A stretch of 48,158 nt of DNA from S144-45 sp015494035 (GCA_027057345.1 JALUIX010000135.1:1-48158); one strand, 5' to 3'. Shown: positions 32,826-42,626, numbered from the stretch's first letter. A program made the numbers and translations. Notes: a model not told the origin generated them from the letters alone.

Positions 32826-34156
32826 GCCGCCGCTCCGCTGGCGTGGCGACTGGCAAGCGAATCAGCGCTTGTCTTGGTGTCTGTCGATTTCTTCTCCGGG
32901 GTCTGCTGTGTTTCGGTTGACGGACTGGACGAGGATTCCTCGGCCAGACGCAACTTCATGCCGTTATAGGGCGACACAATGGGCGTGACAATAATGCGTT
33001 CGCCAGGCTTCAGGCCCCGGTCCACGTAGGCGTATTGCCGGTCCCGATACAGCACGTGCACGGGGCGGATTTCCAGGGTGTTGTCGGGTTTGTAAATGTT
33101 GACCTCATCGCCACGCAGCAGCAAGGCGCGGTCAATACGAAACACCCGGTGCAGCGTTTTGCCGGGAATCCGGGCCTGCAGGAAGGTATTGAGCTTCAGC
33201 GGTTCGGCCGGGTTTTCTTCCAGCAGGGAAAACGGGTCGTTGATTTCCACGGCCAGGTAATTGAGTAAGGTACTAGCTTCGCGCTGGGCTTCCACGCGAC
33301 GGGCGATGCCCTGCCACTGTTCTTTGGCCAGTGTTTCAGGCAACGGCAGTTCCACGGCAAAACGCACCGGCTGGTGCGGACTGTTCAGCAGCTTTGGCAG
33401 TTCCAGCATGGCCAGTTCTTCATCGGTTAATGGCAGCCGGACTTCGGCCACGTCAGAATTGGCGATACTGCCCAGGTTGGCCCCAGGCGTGACAAACTGG
33501 CCGATATCGGCATTTTTTTGCAGGACGATGCCATCAAAAGGCGCGCGAATGCGGGTTTTTTCCAGATCACGCAAGGCTTTTTTCAAATCCGCCTGTGCCG
33601 CTGCCAGCGCGGCTTTGGCGCTGGCCACCTGCGGCAGGTTCAGCACCAAAGGCGAAGGCTTGCCCTTTTTGCCGTATTTTTTCCAGTCCTGCAAGGCCAC
33701 TTTGGACTTGGCCTGTTCCAGTTCCAGCTTGGCTTTGGCATTGGCCACGTTGGCCTGGGCCCGTTGCACCGCGACTTCGTAGTCAGCCGGGTCAATTTGT
33801 ATCAACACCTCACCGGCGCTGAAGGTGGCACCGGGGGCAAAATTTTCCGCCACTTGCTGAATCTTGCCAGAAACTTCCGCCACCAATGTGATCTGCCGTT
33901 TGGGACGCACCACGCCTTGCGATTCCACCTGTAATTGCACGTCTTCAGGAAAGACCTGTATCGTCTCCACCAGGTAACCGCTTTTGACCTGGGGTTTCTT
34001 TTCCGGCGGCTGCTTGAACATCATCAAGGCCATGAAAAGCACCACCGTCACCCCAAGCACAGCCAGCACTGGCCAGACTTTCCTGAACACAGACGCCTTT
34101 ACCGGCTGTCTGTCTGATGCCTTGCCTGTAGGGCTTGTTGTGGATTGCTCTGTCAT
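32822..34156 (-). CDS. RND efflux periplasmic adaptor (membrane fusion protein)
   Basis: 444 aa. One membrane anchor at about residues 28-47 (VWPVLAVLGVTVVLFMALMMF). Then the usual split lipoyl/barrel-sandwich domain (VQLQVESQGVVRPKRQITLVAEV and RIRAPFDGIVLQKNADIGQFV), a coiled-coil hairpin rich in Ala/Lys/Gln (AQANVANAKAKLELEQAKSK), and beta-barrel and membrane-proximal domains. It links the RND pump to an outer-membrane channel. A Ser/Thr/Glu-rich tail (SSSSPSTETQQTPEKK) ends the protein. It is first in the unit, with GGTGA before ATG 34156. Confidence 0.9.
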   Translation of the reverse strand: MTEQSTTSPTGKASDRQPVKASVFRKVWPVLAVLGVTVVLFMALMMFKQPPEKKPQVKSGYLVETIQVFPEDVQLQVESQGVVRPKRQITLVAEVSGKIQQVAENFAPGATFSAGEVLIQIDPADYEVAVQRAQANVANAKAKLELEQAKSKVALQDWKKYGKKGKPSPLVLNLPQVASAKAALAAAQADLKKALRDLEKTRIRAPFDGIVLQKNADIGQFVTPGANLGSIANSDVAEVRLPLTDEELAMLELPKLLNSPHQPVRFAVELPLPETLAKEQWQGIARRVEAQREASTLLNYLAVEINDPFSLLEENPAEPLKLNTFLQARIPGKTLHRVFRIDRALLLRGDEVNIYKPDNTLEIRPVHVLYRDRQYAYVDRGLKPGERIIVTPIVSPYNGMKLRLAEESSSSPSTETQQTPEKKSTDTKTSADSLASRHASGAAA

Positions 34157-34350
34157 GCGTTCACCGTGGTTAGTGTTCTTTAATTAACTGGAAAACCCTA
34201 TGTTACGGCAAGGTCTGGCGAAAAACACTGGCCATTGGTCATGGTTTGAACCCTGAGAAACCCTGCCTATAGCTGGTGAACACCCAGCGAAATCCGCAGT
34301 GGTGCAATGCTGGCATCTGGCACAGGCCCAGCCCTTCCCAGAGTAGTTTA

Positions 34351-34510
34351 GGGAAGCGCTGATCGAGTCATGAATTCACATCTAATACCTGAAATGTCCG
34401 ATAACTGTGTTGAAGTCCTGGCGAATAGCCCGCTATTGGCTGCGAACTTCGCCTTGTTCCCGAATATTTCAAGCGTAATCTGCTTCGTCCGGATTCAATC
34501 AGCGCTTCCT
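34351..34510 (-). repeat. Palindromic interspersed element, family B, copy B4
   Basis: 160-bp copy in reverse orientation, TA on both sides, apex AATAGCCCGCTATT. The right-hand TA forms the pyrF stop codon TAA. The other 190 bp between this copy and the efflux adaptor gene hold the upstream region of the efflux unit; I see no gene there. Confidence 0.9.
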
Positions 34511-35334
34511 TAGGCAATGAGATCCTGGGCAGCCAGCCGGATGGCTTCGGCCGCCAGGCGGGCTTTTTGGGCAAAGTTGTGCGGGGCATTCCCGGCATAA
34601 AGCACGCTGCGCGAAGCCGACAACACCAGGCCGGTGCCATCGGCGGTCAGGCCGTATTTGAGTGTCTTGCGCAAATCGCCGCCCTGGGCGCCAATGCCGG
34701 GTATCAGCAGGGGCATGTCGCCCACGATGGCGCGGACCTGAGCCAGCTCTTCGGGCCAGGTCGCGCCCACCACCAGCATGACGTTCTGGTTGCCGTTCCA
34801 TTTTTTGCTGGCCAGACGCGCTACCTGCTGAAACAGGCGACTGCCATCGGCCAGTTCCAGGTTCTGGATTTCGCCCGAACCGGGATTGGACGTTTTGCAC
34901 AGGACGATGACCCCCCTATCGCACCGTTGCAAGAAGGGTTGCAGGGTGTCGCCGCCCAGGTAGGGATTGACGGTGACCGCATCGGCGCCATAGCGATCAA
35001 AGGCTTCGGCGGCGTATTTTTCGGCCGTGGAGCCGATATCGCCGCGTTTGGCGTCCAGTATCACGGGAATCGCCGGGTGTTTGGTGTGAATGTAATCGAT
35101 GATGGCCTGCAATTCATCTTCCGCCGAAAGCGCGGCAAAATGCGCGAATTGCGGCTTGAAGGCGCAGACCTGATCGGCCGTGGCCTCAACAATGGCGCGC
35201 AAAAACTCCCCCAAACTGACGCCATAGCGCGCAATTTTTTCCGGCTGTGGGTCCAGGCCCACACACAACAGGCTGGCGTTTGTCCGCTGCGCGGCGGCCA
35301 GTTTTTCCAGAAAACCGGTTGGGGACGTCACCAT
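34510..35334 (-). CDS. pyrF: Orotidine 5'-phosphate decarboxylase (type 2 subfamily)
   Basis: 274 aa. PyrF decarboxylates OMP to UMP, the last step of UMP synthesis. It is the longer subfamily 2 form. Motifs: LLCVGLDPQPEKIARYG, CAFKPQFAHFAALS, the catalytic VILDAKRGDIGSTAEKYA, AVTVNPYLGGDTLQPF, and LIPGIGAQGGDL phosphate loop. ATG 35334 is chosen; GTG 35331 has a better-spaced GGAGG (5 bases) and is an equal candidate. It lies 31 bp after bamC, so it is probably read with dapA-bamC. Its TAA is formed at the edge of repeat B4. Confidence 0.94.
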   Translation of the reverse strand: MVTSPTGFLEKLAAAQRTNASLLCVGLDPQPEKIARYGVSLGEFLRAIVEATADQVCAFKPQFAHFAALSAEDELQAIIDYIHTKHPAIPVILDAKRGDIGSTAEKYAAEAFDRYGADAVTVNPYLGGDTLQPFLQRCDRGVIVLCKTSNPGSGEIQNLELADGSRLFQQVARLASKKWNGNQNVMLVVGATWPEELAQVRAIVGDMPLLIPGIGAQGGDLRKTLKYGLTADGTGLVLSASRSVLYAGNAPHNFAQKARLAAEAIRLAAQDLIA

Positions 35335-35365
35335 TGCCTCCACATCGCCTTGCTTCAGCCTGTTG

Positions 35366-36010
35366 TCAGGACTGCCCGGCTGAGGCGGTTTTTTCCCGCT
35401 GCAGCAGTTGCTGGTACAAGCCACCGAGTATGGCATCCACCAGCAGGGCCGGCGGTGCTTTGTCGTTGGCATCAAGCATGGTGAGCGTGGTTTTTCCGGG
35501 TGCGCTCTGGCAGCGCAGGCGGTATTCGCCGGAACGGTCCATGACGCGACCCTTGCGAGTAAAAACGCGCTTGAAAAAACCCAACTCCTTGGCCGCTCTG
35601 GCTTTGGGATCAGCAAAACGCAGCACCGCATCACAGTCGCCACTTTCGCTGGCCAACTGCCAACCGTCGGGCAGTTCCATGCCATGCAGGGCCTCGCGCA
35701 CGGCTGAAGCCGGGCCAAAGTAGGTCAGCACCGGCAGGTCGTTCTGATCTTCGATCAGGATCTTGCCGCTTTCGCTTTGGCGAACCTGAAAGGCCATGCC
35801 AGGGGCTTTGACTTCTTGAATCAACGTGCCTTTGCCGCGCACCGGTGGCACTGCCAGGGCCGCCGAAGGATTGGGCTGGTCCAGGCCTTCAGGGACTTTC
35901 ACCGGGGGTAGTTCGCGGGCGTCCTGATACACGTGTTTTTCCTTGAACAGGCGGCAGCCGGTACTGGTGGCAACGACCAGCGCCAGCCCGATCAGCATGG
36001 CTTTTCTCAT
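35366..36010 (-). CDS. bamC: BamC-like outer-membrane assembly lipoprotein (short form)
   Basis: 214 aa. A lipoprotein signal (RKAMLIGLALVVATSTGC, Cys19) is followed by an unstructured Pro-rich segment (ELPPVKVPEGLDQPNPSAAL) and one helix-grip-like domain. BamC is a lipoprotein of the beta-barrel assembly machine. The E. coli protein is 344 aa with two helix-grip domains, so this form seems to have one. The identification rests mainly on position directly after dapA, as in E. coli, and on the lipoprotein layout; sequence similarity is modest. Start ATG 36010 overlaps the dapA stop (ATGA at 36007-36010). Confidence 0.7.
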   Translation of the reverse strand: MRKAMLIGLALVVATSTGCRLFKEKHVYQDARELPPVKVPEGLDQPNPSAALAVPPVRGKGTLIQEVKAPGMAFQVRQSESGKILIEDQNDLPVLTYFGPASAVREALHGMELPDGWQLASESGDCDAVLRFADPKARAAKELGFFKRVFTRKGRVMDRSGEYRLRCQSAPGKTTLTMLDANDKAPPALLVDAILGGLYQQLLQREKTASAGQS

Positions 36011-36918
36011 GAGTGGTATTCCTTTTGAATGGATTCGATTTGAGGGGGCCAGTTTAACGCATCCGCCGGTGGCGGTGGCCAAATCAGTGGCAAACGGATG
36101 CCTTTTTCAATCAACCCGGCCTGATGCAGGCACCACTTGATGGGCATGGGGTTAGGTACATAGGACAGCAGATGATACAGCGCCTCCAGCGCCTGATTGG
36201 CTTTTTCCGCCCCGGCCCAGTCGCCAGCCAATGCCCGTGAAGTCACCTCGGCAACGGCTTTGGGGCGCGCATTGGAGGCCACCGAAATCACGCCGCTGGC
36301 GCCATTTTTCATGGCTTCCAGAAATGTGCTGTCATCGCCGGAAAGGACGGCAAAATCTGTGCTGTGCTGTTTCAGCCAGGCAATACGCTGATGATCGGCC
36401 AGGGCTTCCTTGAGGCCGATGATGTTGTGGTGGGTGGCCAGCCTGGCACTGGTTTCCCCCTGCATGTCCGTGACCGTGCGGCCCGGCACGTTGTAGAGAA
36501 TCACCGGCAGCGGCGACTCGTCGGCAATCAATTGGAAATGCGCCAGCAGGCCTTCCTGCGTGGTACGCAGGTAATAGGGAACCACCACCAGCGTCGCCTG
36601 GGCGCCAAGACTGGCCGCCAGCTTGTTGCGCTGGATAACAATTTCCGGTGAAACGCTGCCTGTCTGGGCAATCACCGCAGTATCGCTGCCCTGACAGGCT
36701 TCCACCGCCTGCGACAGCAGCCAGGCAAATTCCGTGTCGGTGAGCACGGCCGATTCGCCCGTGGTGCCAGCCACCACCACGCCATCGATGCCACTGCGAA
36801 TCTGCTGGCTTAGCAGGCGTTGCCACGCTGCCTGGTCCAGGCGACCATCAGGCTGCATGGGCGTCACCAGGGCGGTATAGGCGCCTTTCAAATCAGCAGC
36901 AGATAAGGTTTTGGGCAT
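36007..36918 (-). CDS. dapA: 4-hydroxy-tetrahydrodipicolinate synthase
   Basis: 303 aa. DapA condenses pyruvate with aspartate semialdehyde in lysine and diaminopimelate synthesis. Motifs: GAYTALVTPM, VVVAGTTGESAVLTDTEF, the catalytic-tyrosine region VVVPYYLRTTQEGL, LYNVPGRTVTDM, and the Schiff-base Lys in NIIGLKEALAD. ATG 36918 fits the family start, but the frame stays open upstream through 28 codons into repeat A6, whose ATG (MDDFTPQDAVSRF...) could add an extension. No Shine-Dalgarno is obvious at either. The C-terminal tail is Pro-rich (LPLIWPPPPADALNWPP). It heads the dapA-bamC-pyrF unit. Confidence 0.95.
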   Translation of the reverse strand: MPKTLSAADLKGAYTALVTPMQPDGRLDQAAWQRLLSQQIRSGIDGVVVAGTTGESAVLTDTEFAWLLSQAVEACQGSDTAVIAQTGSVSPEIVIQRNKLAASLGAQATLVVVPYYLRTTQEGLLAHFQLIADESPLPVILYNVPGRTVTDMQGETSARLATHHNIIGLKEALADHQRIAWLKQHSTDFAVLSGDDSTFLEAMKNGASGVISVASNARPKAVAEVTSRALAGDWAGAEKANQALEALYHLLSYVPNPMPIKWCLHQAGLIEKGIRLPLIWPPPPADALNWPPQIESIQKEYHS

Positions 36919-36949
36919 GGCACACCAGAGAATCAGATCAGGGTATCTA

Positions 36950-37112
36950 GGGAAGCTCTGATCGAATCGTGACACGGCATCTTGTGGTGTAAAATCGTCC
37001 ATTTCTGTGTTGCAAACCTTCGCAATAGCCTTGCTATTACGTGCGGTTTGCGCCTTGAACTGAACAATTTTTCACAACAATCTGCTCGCGCCAGATTCAA
37101 TCAGCGCTTCCC
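36950..37112 (-). repeat. Palindromic interspersed element, family A, copy A6
   Basis: 163-bp copy in reverse orientation, TA on the left, apex AATAGCCTTGCTATT (extra base). It lies 31 bp upstream of dapA, so it forms the dapA leader or promoter region. Confidence 0.9.
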
Positions 37113-37114
37113 TG

Positions 37115-37135
37115 GGGAGGCTCTCAGAGCTTCCC
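37115..37135. repeat. Fused pair of element ends (solo terminal repeats)
   Basis: GGGAGGCTCTCAGAGCTTCCC is close to two element termini joined head to head with nothing between. It lies two bases from copy A6 and may be a deletion remnant or excision footprint. Confidence 0.5.
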
Positions 37136-37378
37136 ATCCCGGCATTAGCGGGCTATTAACCCGGCAACACCGCAGCGTAACGCGTACGGGATAGGCATTT
37201 TACCACCGTCTGAACCAATGGGCGTAGAAACCTCTCCAACGCAGGTAACGACTCACAATGCCTGCACTGAAGAGGCATAACAAAACAGCCTGTCCGACTA
37301 TCTGCTGACCTGACTTATTGAGGGACTGAGCAAGGGACCCGTAAGAAATGCGGTTTTCATATAATCTTGAATGATTGG
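37136..37378. other. Gene-free stretch between repeat A6 and the toxin-antitoxin genes
   Basis: Mixed-composition sequence. The only sizeable frame (37200-37439, minus) overlaps the antitoxin in another phase and has no recognisable product. I see no promoter or terminator I can defend. Confidence 0.5.
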
Positions 37379-37647
37379 TTATGCCGCAGATTCCTGACGG
37401 ATATCCCAACCCGGAAAGACAATAACCGCGGGGTGGCACTTAAGTGCCCTGGCAATAATCTTGGCTCGCTCAACCCCCAGATTGACCCGGTCATTTTCAA
37501 TGGCAGAAATAGTTGGTTGAGGGATACCAGTCAACTTAGAAAGATCATTCTGACTCATTTCCTGTAATTCACGCAGAATCCGAACCGACTCGCCGACCGA
37601 GNNNNNNNNNNATCCACTAGCTTTTTTGCTTTTCGGTAATTATTCAT
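37379..37647 (-). CDS. XRE-family antitoxin (contains assembly gap)
   Basis: About 85 aa. The N-terminus reads MNNYRKAKKLVD, then ten Ns, then SVGESVRILRELQEMSQND. A full helix-turn-helix is visible (MSQNDLSKLTGIPQPTISAI, then ENDRVNLGVERAKIIARAL), ending HPAVIVFPGWDIRQESAA. XRE antitoxins neutralise the partner toxin and repress the operon. Ten bases do not keep the frame; the real gap should be 3n+2 bases. The ATG lies one base after the toxin stop, toxin first, as in HigBA-type operons. Confidence 0.85.
37602..37611. other. Assembly gap (10 N) inside the antitoxin gene
   Basis: Ten Ns. Both sides are coding and in different phases if the gap is taken as ten bases, so the length is a placeholder. 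Confidence 0.9.
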
Positions 37648-37648
37648 T

Positions 37649-37930
37649 CTATTTCCTCCGATAATCGTGCGGAGTCACATTAACCACCTGTACTAAAACA
37701 AGATCCTTTTCGATTTTATAGATGATGCGATATTGAACGTTTAAACGGGATGAACGGTGTCCTTTCCATTCTCCTCGAAGCGCGTCATCCCTGAAGCCCC
37801 TAATGTGCTTCAACCCGTCCGGACCACTTATTAAAATGATGTCTTTCCATTTCTCGTAACGCTTAAGCACGTCAACTGGCAGCGATGCAAGCTGCTTCAC
37901 GGCCTTCCTATGCTCTAATATCTCCCACAT
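37649..37930 (-). CDS. RelE/StbE-family mRNA interferase toxin
   Basis: 93 aa. It matches the RelE/ParE fold: MWEILEHRKAVKQLASLPVDV, WKDIILISGPDGLKHIRGF, the basic core GEWKGHRSSRLNVQYRIIY, and the C-terminal VNVTPHDYRRK. Such toxins cut mRNA in the ribosome. The nearby antitoxin gene follows after one base. Base composition is AT-richer than the flanking core genes, consistent with transfer. It sits between repeats A6 and A7, downstream of rpoD. Confidence 0.88.
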   Translation of the reverse strand: MWEILEHRKAVKQLASLPVDVLKRYEKWKDIILISGPDGLKHIRGFRDDALRGEWKGHRSSRLNVQYRIIYKIEKDLVLVQVVNVTPHDYRRK

Positions 37931-37939
37931 ACCTTCTTC

Positions 37940-37967
37940 AGTATATATATCTTATAGAGTATGTCAA
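37940..37967 (-). promoter_or_regulatory. Candidate promoter of the toxin-antitoxin unit
   Basis: On the minus strand TTGACA (37962-37967) and TATACT (37940-37945) are near-consensus -35 and -10 boxes, 16 bp apart. Transcription would begin only a few bases before the toxin ATG, so the leader is very short. AT-rich inverted motifs around TATAG..CTATA may bind the antitoxin. Confidence 0.5.
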
Positions 37968-38016
37968 CGCTATAGTGCAGCCAAGGGGGTAACACACTAT
38001 CCACCCGGTTTTTTAA

Positions 38017-38178
38017 GGGAGTCTCTGATTGAATCGTGACACGGCATCTTGCTGCGTAAAATCATCCATTTCTGCGTTGCAAACCTTCACAATAGCTTGC
38101 TATTGCCTGCGGTTTACGCCTTGAACTGAACAATTTTTCACGACAATCTGCTCGCATCAGATTCAATCAGAGGCTCCC
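38017..38178 (-). repeat. Palindromic interspersed element, family A, copy A7
   Basis: 162-bp copy in reverse orientation, ends GGGAGTC / GGCTCCC, apex AATAGCTTGCTATT. It lies between the rpoD terminator and the toxin-antitoxin promoter. Confidence 0.9.
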
Positions 38179-38199
38179 AAGGGAACCCAGCATGAGGCC

Positions 38200-38235
38200 T
38201 CAAAACCAAAAGCCCCACGAGGAGGTGGGGCTTTT
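38200..38235 (-). terminator. Rho-independent terminator of rpoD
   Basis: AAAAGCCCCAC (38208-38218) pairs with GTGGGGCTTTT (38225-38235). On the minus strand the stem is followed by TTTTGGTTTTG, 36 bp after the rpoD stop. Confidence 0.9.
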
Positions 38236-38270
38236 GCTGATGGGGGAAAGCCTGAGGGCGTTCAGGCTTA

Positions 38271-40073
<1,803 letters not shown>

Positions 40074-40134
40074 CGGGTCTGGCACCTGTTGTGTCTTAAG
40101 GTTGGTGGTTCACTCTTAGACAGTCAAATAATTG

Positions 40135-41892
40135 TTAAGGTTGCGTTCTTTGCACGCGTGAGGCCAATAATTGCAACAATTCCTGTTGTTCTTCGGCGTT
40201 CAGGCCGGTTTGTGCCTGTTTCCTGCGTAAACCCTCGATTTTATTACGGTTTACGGCCTGTTGCAAATACACAGCCATATCCCGCAACTCCTTGCTGGCC
40301 TGCTCGGCCGTCAGCATCAAATCGGTCGCCGCCAGGCGGTTGAGGTGCGGGTATTCGCTGCGCCCGCGCCAGTTTTCCAGCAGCGCCGCGGTATTAATCT
40401 GTGGGTTGGCACGAATGGTTTCAAGCAACTCCTGCAGAATCGCCGCGCCTTTGTGGCCACAGCCGCTCACACTGGCCGGCCACGGTGCTTCCAGTGCCGC
40501 CGGTGGGTTCTGAAGCACCAGCGCAATGGCCTTTTTGACCGGGCTCCAGTCTCCGCTGACCAGGGCCGCCTCGGCGCGATCATCAGCTGACGGAGTTTCC
40601 TCGCGCCTGAATGCCGATTGGCGTCCGGGCGTCGAGGCCTCCCAGTCAATTTCGGTATGGGTTAGTTGCTCGATGTGCTGCGACACCAGGGTGCGGAACT
40701 GACCCTTGGGCAACTGACGTATGTAGGGCCTGGCCCGTTCGATGAAGCGCGCGCGGTCGTCCAGTTTGTCCAGATCAAGGTCTTTCTGCAATCCTTTGAG
40801 CAATACATCGGACAGGTTGCTGGCTGTATCCAGCAACTGCCGGAAAGCCGCTTCGCCATGGCCTCTGACAAAGCTGTCCGGGTCTTCACCCTGGGGCAGA
40901 AAGACAAACTTGAGCGACTTGTCGTCCCGGTAATGAGGCAGGGCCGATTCCAGCGCTTTCCAGGCCGCGGCGCGACCAGCCTTGTCGCCATCAAAACAGA
41001 ACACCACGTTATCAAAATAGCGCGTCAATACGGTGACGTGTTCAGGCGTGGTGGCCGTGCCCAAGGTCGCCACGGCATTGGCAAATCCGTGCTGGTGCAG
41101 GACGACCACGTCCATATAGCCTTCCACCACCAGCACCGTTTTGCTGTCGCTGTGCTTGCGCGCCAGGTGCAGGCCATACAGTTCGCGTCCCTTGTGAAAC
41201 AGGGGCGTTTCGGGCGAATTGAGGTATTTGGGCATTTGGTCATCACCCAAAGCCCGACCGCCAAAAGCAATGACCCGGCCGCGCCGGTCGTGAATCGGAA
41301 ACAGGATGCGGCGGCGGAATTTGTCGTACACCTTGCCACTGTCGTTCTGGGTGATGAGCCCGGCGCGCATCAACAGGGGGTGCTCGGCGGGTGAAAACGA
41401 CCGCAACACGTAATCCCAGGCATCCGGTGCTGAGCCGATCTGGAATGTCTGAATGGTCTGCGCATTCAGGCCGCGCTGTTGCAAGTAAGCCTGAGCTTCG
41501 GCGTTGCTGGCAAGATTATTCTGAAACAGCCGCCGCGCCTTGTCGGTGATGGCATAAAGGTTGGCGTGATTGTCCCTCGGCCCGCGCCCTCCCTGGCGTG
41601 GCACGTCTACACCGGCCAGTTGCGCCAGCGATTCCACCGCATCAAGGAAGTCCAGGCCTTCGTACTCCATCAGGAAGCCGATGGCAGTACCGTGTTTGCC
41701 GCAGCCAAAACAATGGTAGAACTGCTTGGTGGGACTGACCGTGAACGAAGGCGTGTTCTCGGCATGAAAAGGGCACAAGGCCTGGTAATCGCGACCGGCT
41801 TTTTTCAGGTTCACGCGCGGCGAAATCACGTCAACAATATCGACGCGTTCAAGCAACTCGTTAATGAATTCATTGGGAATGCGCGAGGCCAA
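40135..41892 (-). CDS. dnaG: DNA primase
   Basis: 585 aa (E. coli 581). DnaG makes the RNA primers for replication. The CHC2 zinc motif has C40, H43, C61 and C64 (ALCPFHAENTPSF; FYHCFGCGKHG) at the E. coli positions. TOPRIM follows (VLVVEGYMDVVVLHQ; FCFDGDKAGRAAAW) and a C-terminal DnaB-binding region. I chose a TTG start at 41892: it gives MASRIPNEFINELLERV, the family N-terminus, with GGAG seven bases upstream. Any ATG would require a non-family extension. A rare start may limit primase output, which is also known to be kept low in this operon in E. coli. Confidence 0.95.
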   Translation of the reverse strand: MASRIPNEFINELLERVDIVDVISPRVNLKKAGRDYQALCPFHAENTPSFTVSPTKQFYHCFGCGKHGTAIGFLMEYEGLDFLDAVESLAQLAGVDVPRQGGRGPRDNHANLYAITDKARRLFQNNLASNAEAQAYLQQRGLNAQTIQTFQIGSAPDAWDYVLRSFSPAEHPLLMRAGLITQNDSGKVYDKFRRRILFPIHDRRGRVIAFGGRALGDDQMPKYLNSPETPLFHKGRELYGLHLARKHSDSKTVLVVEGYMDVVVLHQHGFANAVATLGTATTPEHVTVLTRYFDNVVFCFDGDKAGRAAAWKALESALPHYRDDKSLKFVFLPQGEDPDSFVRGHGEAAFRQLLDTASNLSDVLLKGLQKDLDLDKLDDRARFIERARPYIRQLPKGQFRTLVSQHIEQLTHTEIDWEASTPGRQSAFRREETPSADDRAEAALVSGDWSPVKKAIALVLQNPPAALEAPWPASVSGCGHKGAAILQELLETIRANPQINTAALLENWRGRSEYPHLNRLAATDLMLTAEQASKELRDMAVYLQQAVNRNKIEGLRRKQAQTGLNAEEQQELLQLLASRVQRTQP

Positions 41893-41951
41893 GGGGCGTC
41901 TCCAGCTGGGCCGATGACCTATTCTACAAAAAAAGTCTGGGCGCGAAAGGT

Positions 41952-41998
41952 GGACAAGAAAAAACAGGCTCAAGACCCTGTCTCAAGCCTGTTTGTCC
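41952..41998 (-). terminator. Terminator/attenuator hairpin upstream of dnaG
   Basis: On the minus strand AAACAGGCT pairs with AGCCTGTTT, with extra GGACAA/TTGTCC pairing outside and GAGAC/GTCTT inside, followed by a T-rich run. It lies between yqeY and dnaG, matching the position of the known internal terminator of the E. coli macromolecular synthesis operon. Confidence 0.7.
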
Positions 41999-42014
41999 GG
42001 AGTGTTTTCTATTA

Positions 42015-42176
42015 GGGAAGCTCTGATTGAATCTGGCGCAAACAGATTGTCGTGTAAAATTGTTCAGTTCAAGGCGCAAGCCGCACGCAATAGCCAGCTA
42101 TTGTGAAGGTTTGTAACGCAGAAATGGACGATTTTACGCCACAAGATGCCGTGTCACGATTCGATCAGAGTTTCCT
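42015..42176 (+). repeat. Palindromic interspersed element, family A, copy A8
   Basis: 162-bp copy, ends GGGAAGCTC / GAGTTTCCT, TA on the left, apex AATAGCCAGCTATT. It is inside the rpsU-yqeY-dnaG-rpoD unit, just after yqeY and before the attenuator hairpin, so it would be transcribed. Confidence 0.9.
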
Positions 42177-42182
42177 TCGGCT

Positions 42183-42626
42183 TCAGCCCAGCAAGGCGCG
42201 GATTTTGGCGCTGGCGGCCGACATGTCGGCACGACCGGCGATTTTGGGCCGCAGGGCGTTCATGACCTTGCCCATGTCTGCCATGCTGCTGGCGCCGGTT
42301 TCATGCACTGTGGCCTGAATCACCGCGTCCAGTTCGGCTTCGCTCAACGGTTCGGGCAGGTAGCCTTCCAGCACCGAAATTTCGTAGCGTTCCTGTTCGG
42401 CCAGTTCATCGCGCCCGGCCTGCTGATACTGCTCGGCCGAATCCTTGCGCTGTTTGATCATTTTGGTGATGATGGCAGTAATGTCTGCATCACTCAAGGT
42501 CACGCGATCATCCACTTCTTTTTGCTTGATGGCCGCACTGAGCAGCCGCAAGGTGCCCAGGCGCTGCTTGTCGCGGGCCTTCATGGCGTCCTTGATGTCC
42601 TGGACTATCTGCTCTTTCAGTGACAT
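42183..42626 (-). CDS. yqeY: GatB/YqeY domain protein
   Basis: 147 aa, the normal length. YqeY resembles the C-terminal tRNA-interacting domain of the GatB amidotransferase; its cellular role is not settled. Features: MSLKEQIVQDIKDAMKARDK, GTLRLLSAAIKQKEVDDR, ISVLEGYLPEPLSEAEL, and MGKVMNALRPKIAGRADM near the end. ATG 42626 is chosen, with AGGA eight bases upstream. It lies between rpsU and dnaG, the common gammaproteobacterial order. Repeat A8 begins six bases after the stop. Confidence 0.95.
   Translation of the reverse strand: MSLKEQIVQDIKDAMKARDKQRLGTLRLLSAAIKQKEVDDRVTLSDADITAIITKMIKQRKDSAEQYQQAGRDELAEQERYEISVLEGYLPEPLSEAELDAVIQATVHETGASSMADMGKVMNALRPKIAGRADMSAASAKIRALLG

Noticed and set aside
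37200..37439. A 79-codon minus-strand frame overlapping the antitoxin gene
   Set aside because: It is in another phase from a well-supported antitoxin, has no start signal and no recognisable family.
37612..37620. ATCCACTAG beside the antitoxin gap looks like cloning-vector polylinker
   Set aside because: The nine bases encode LVD in phase with the antitoxin N-terminus MNNYRKAKKLVD, so they are genuine coding sequence; the match is short.
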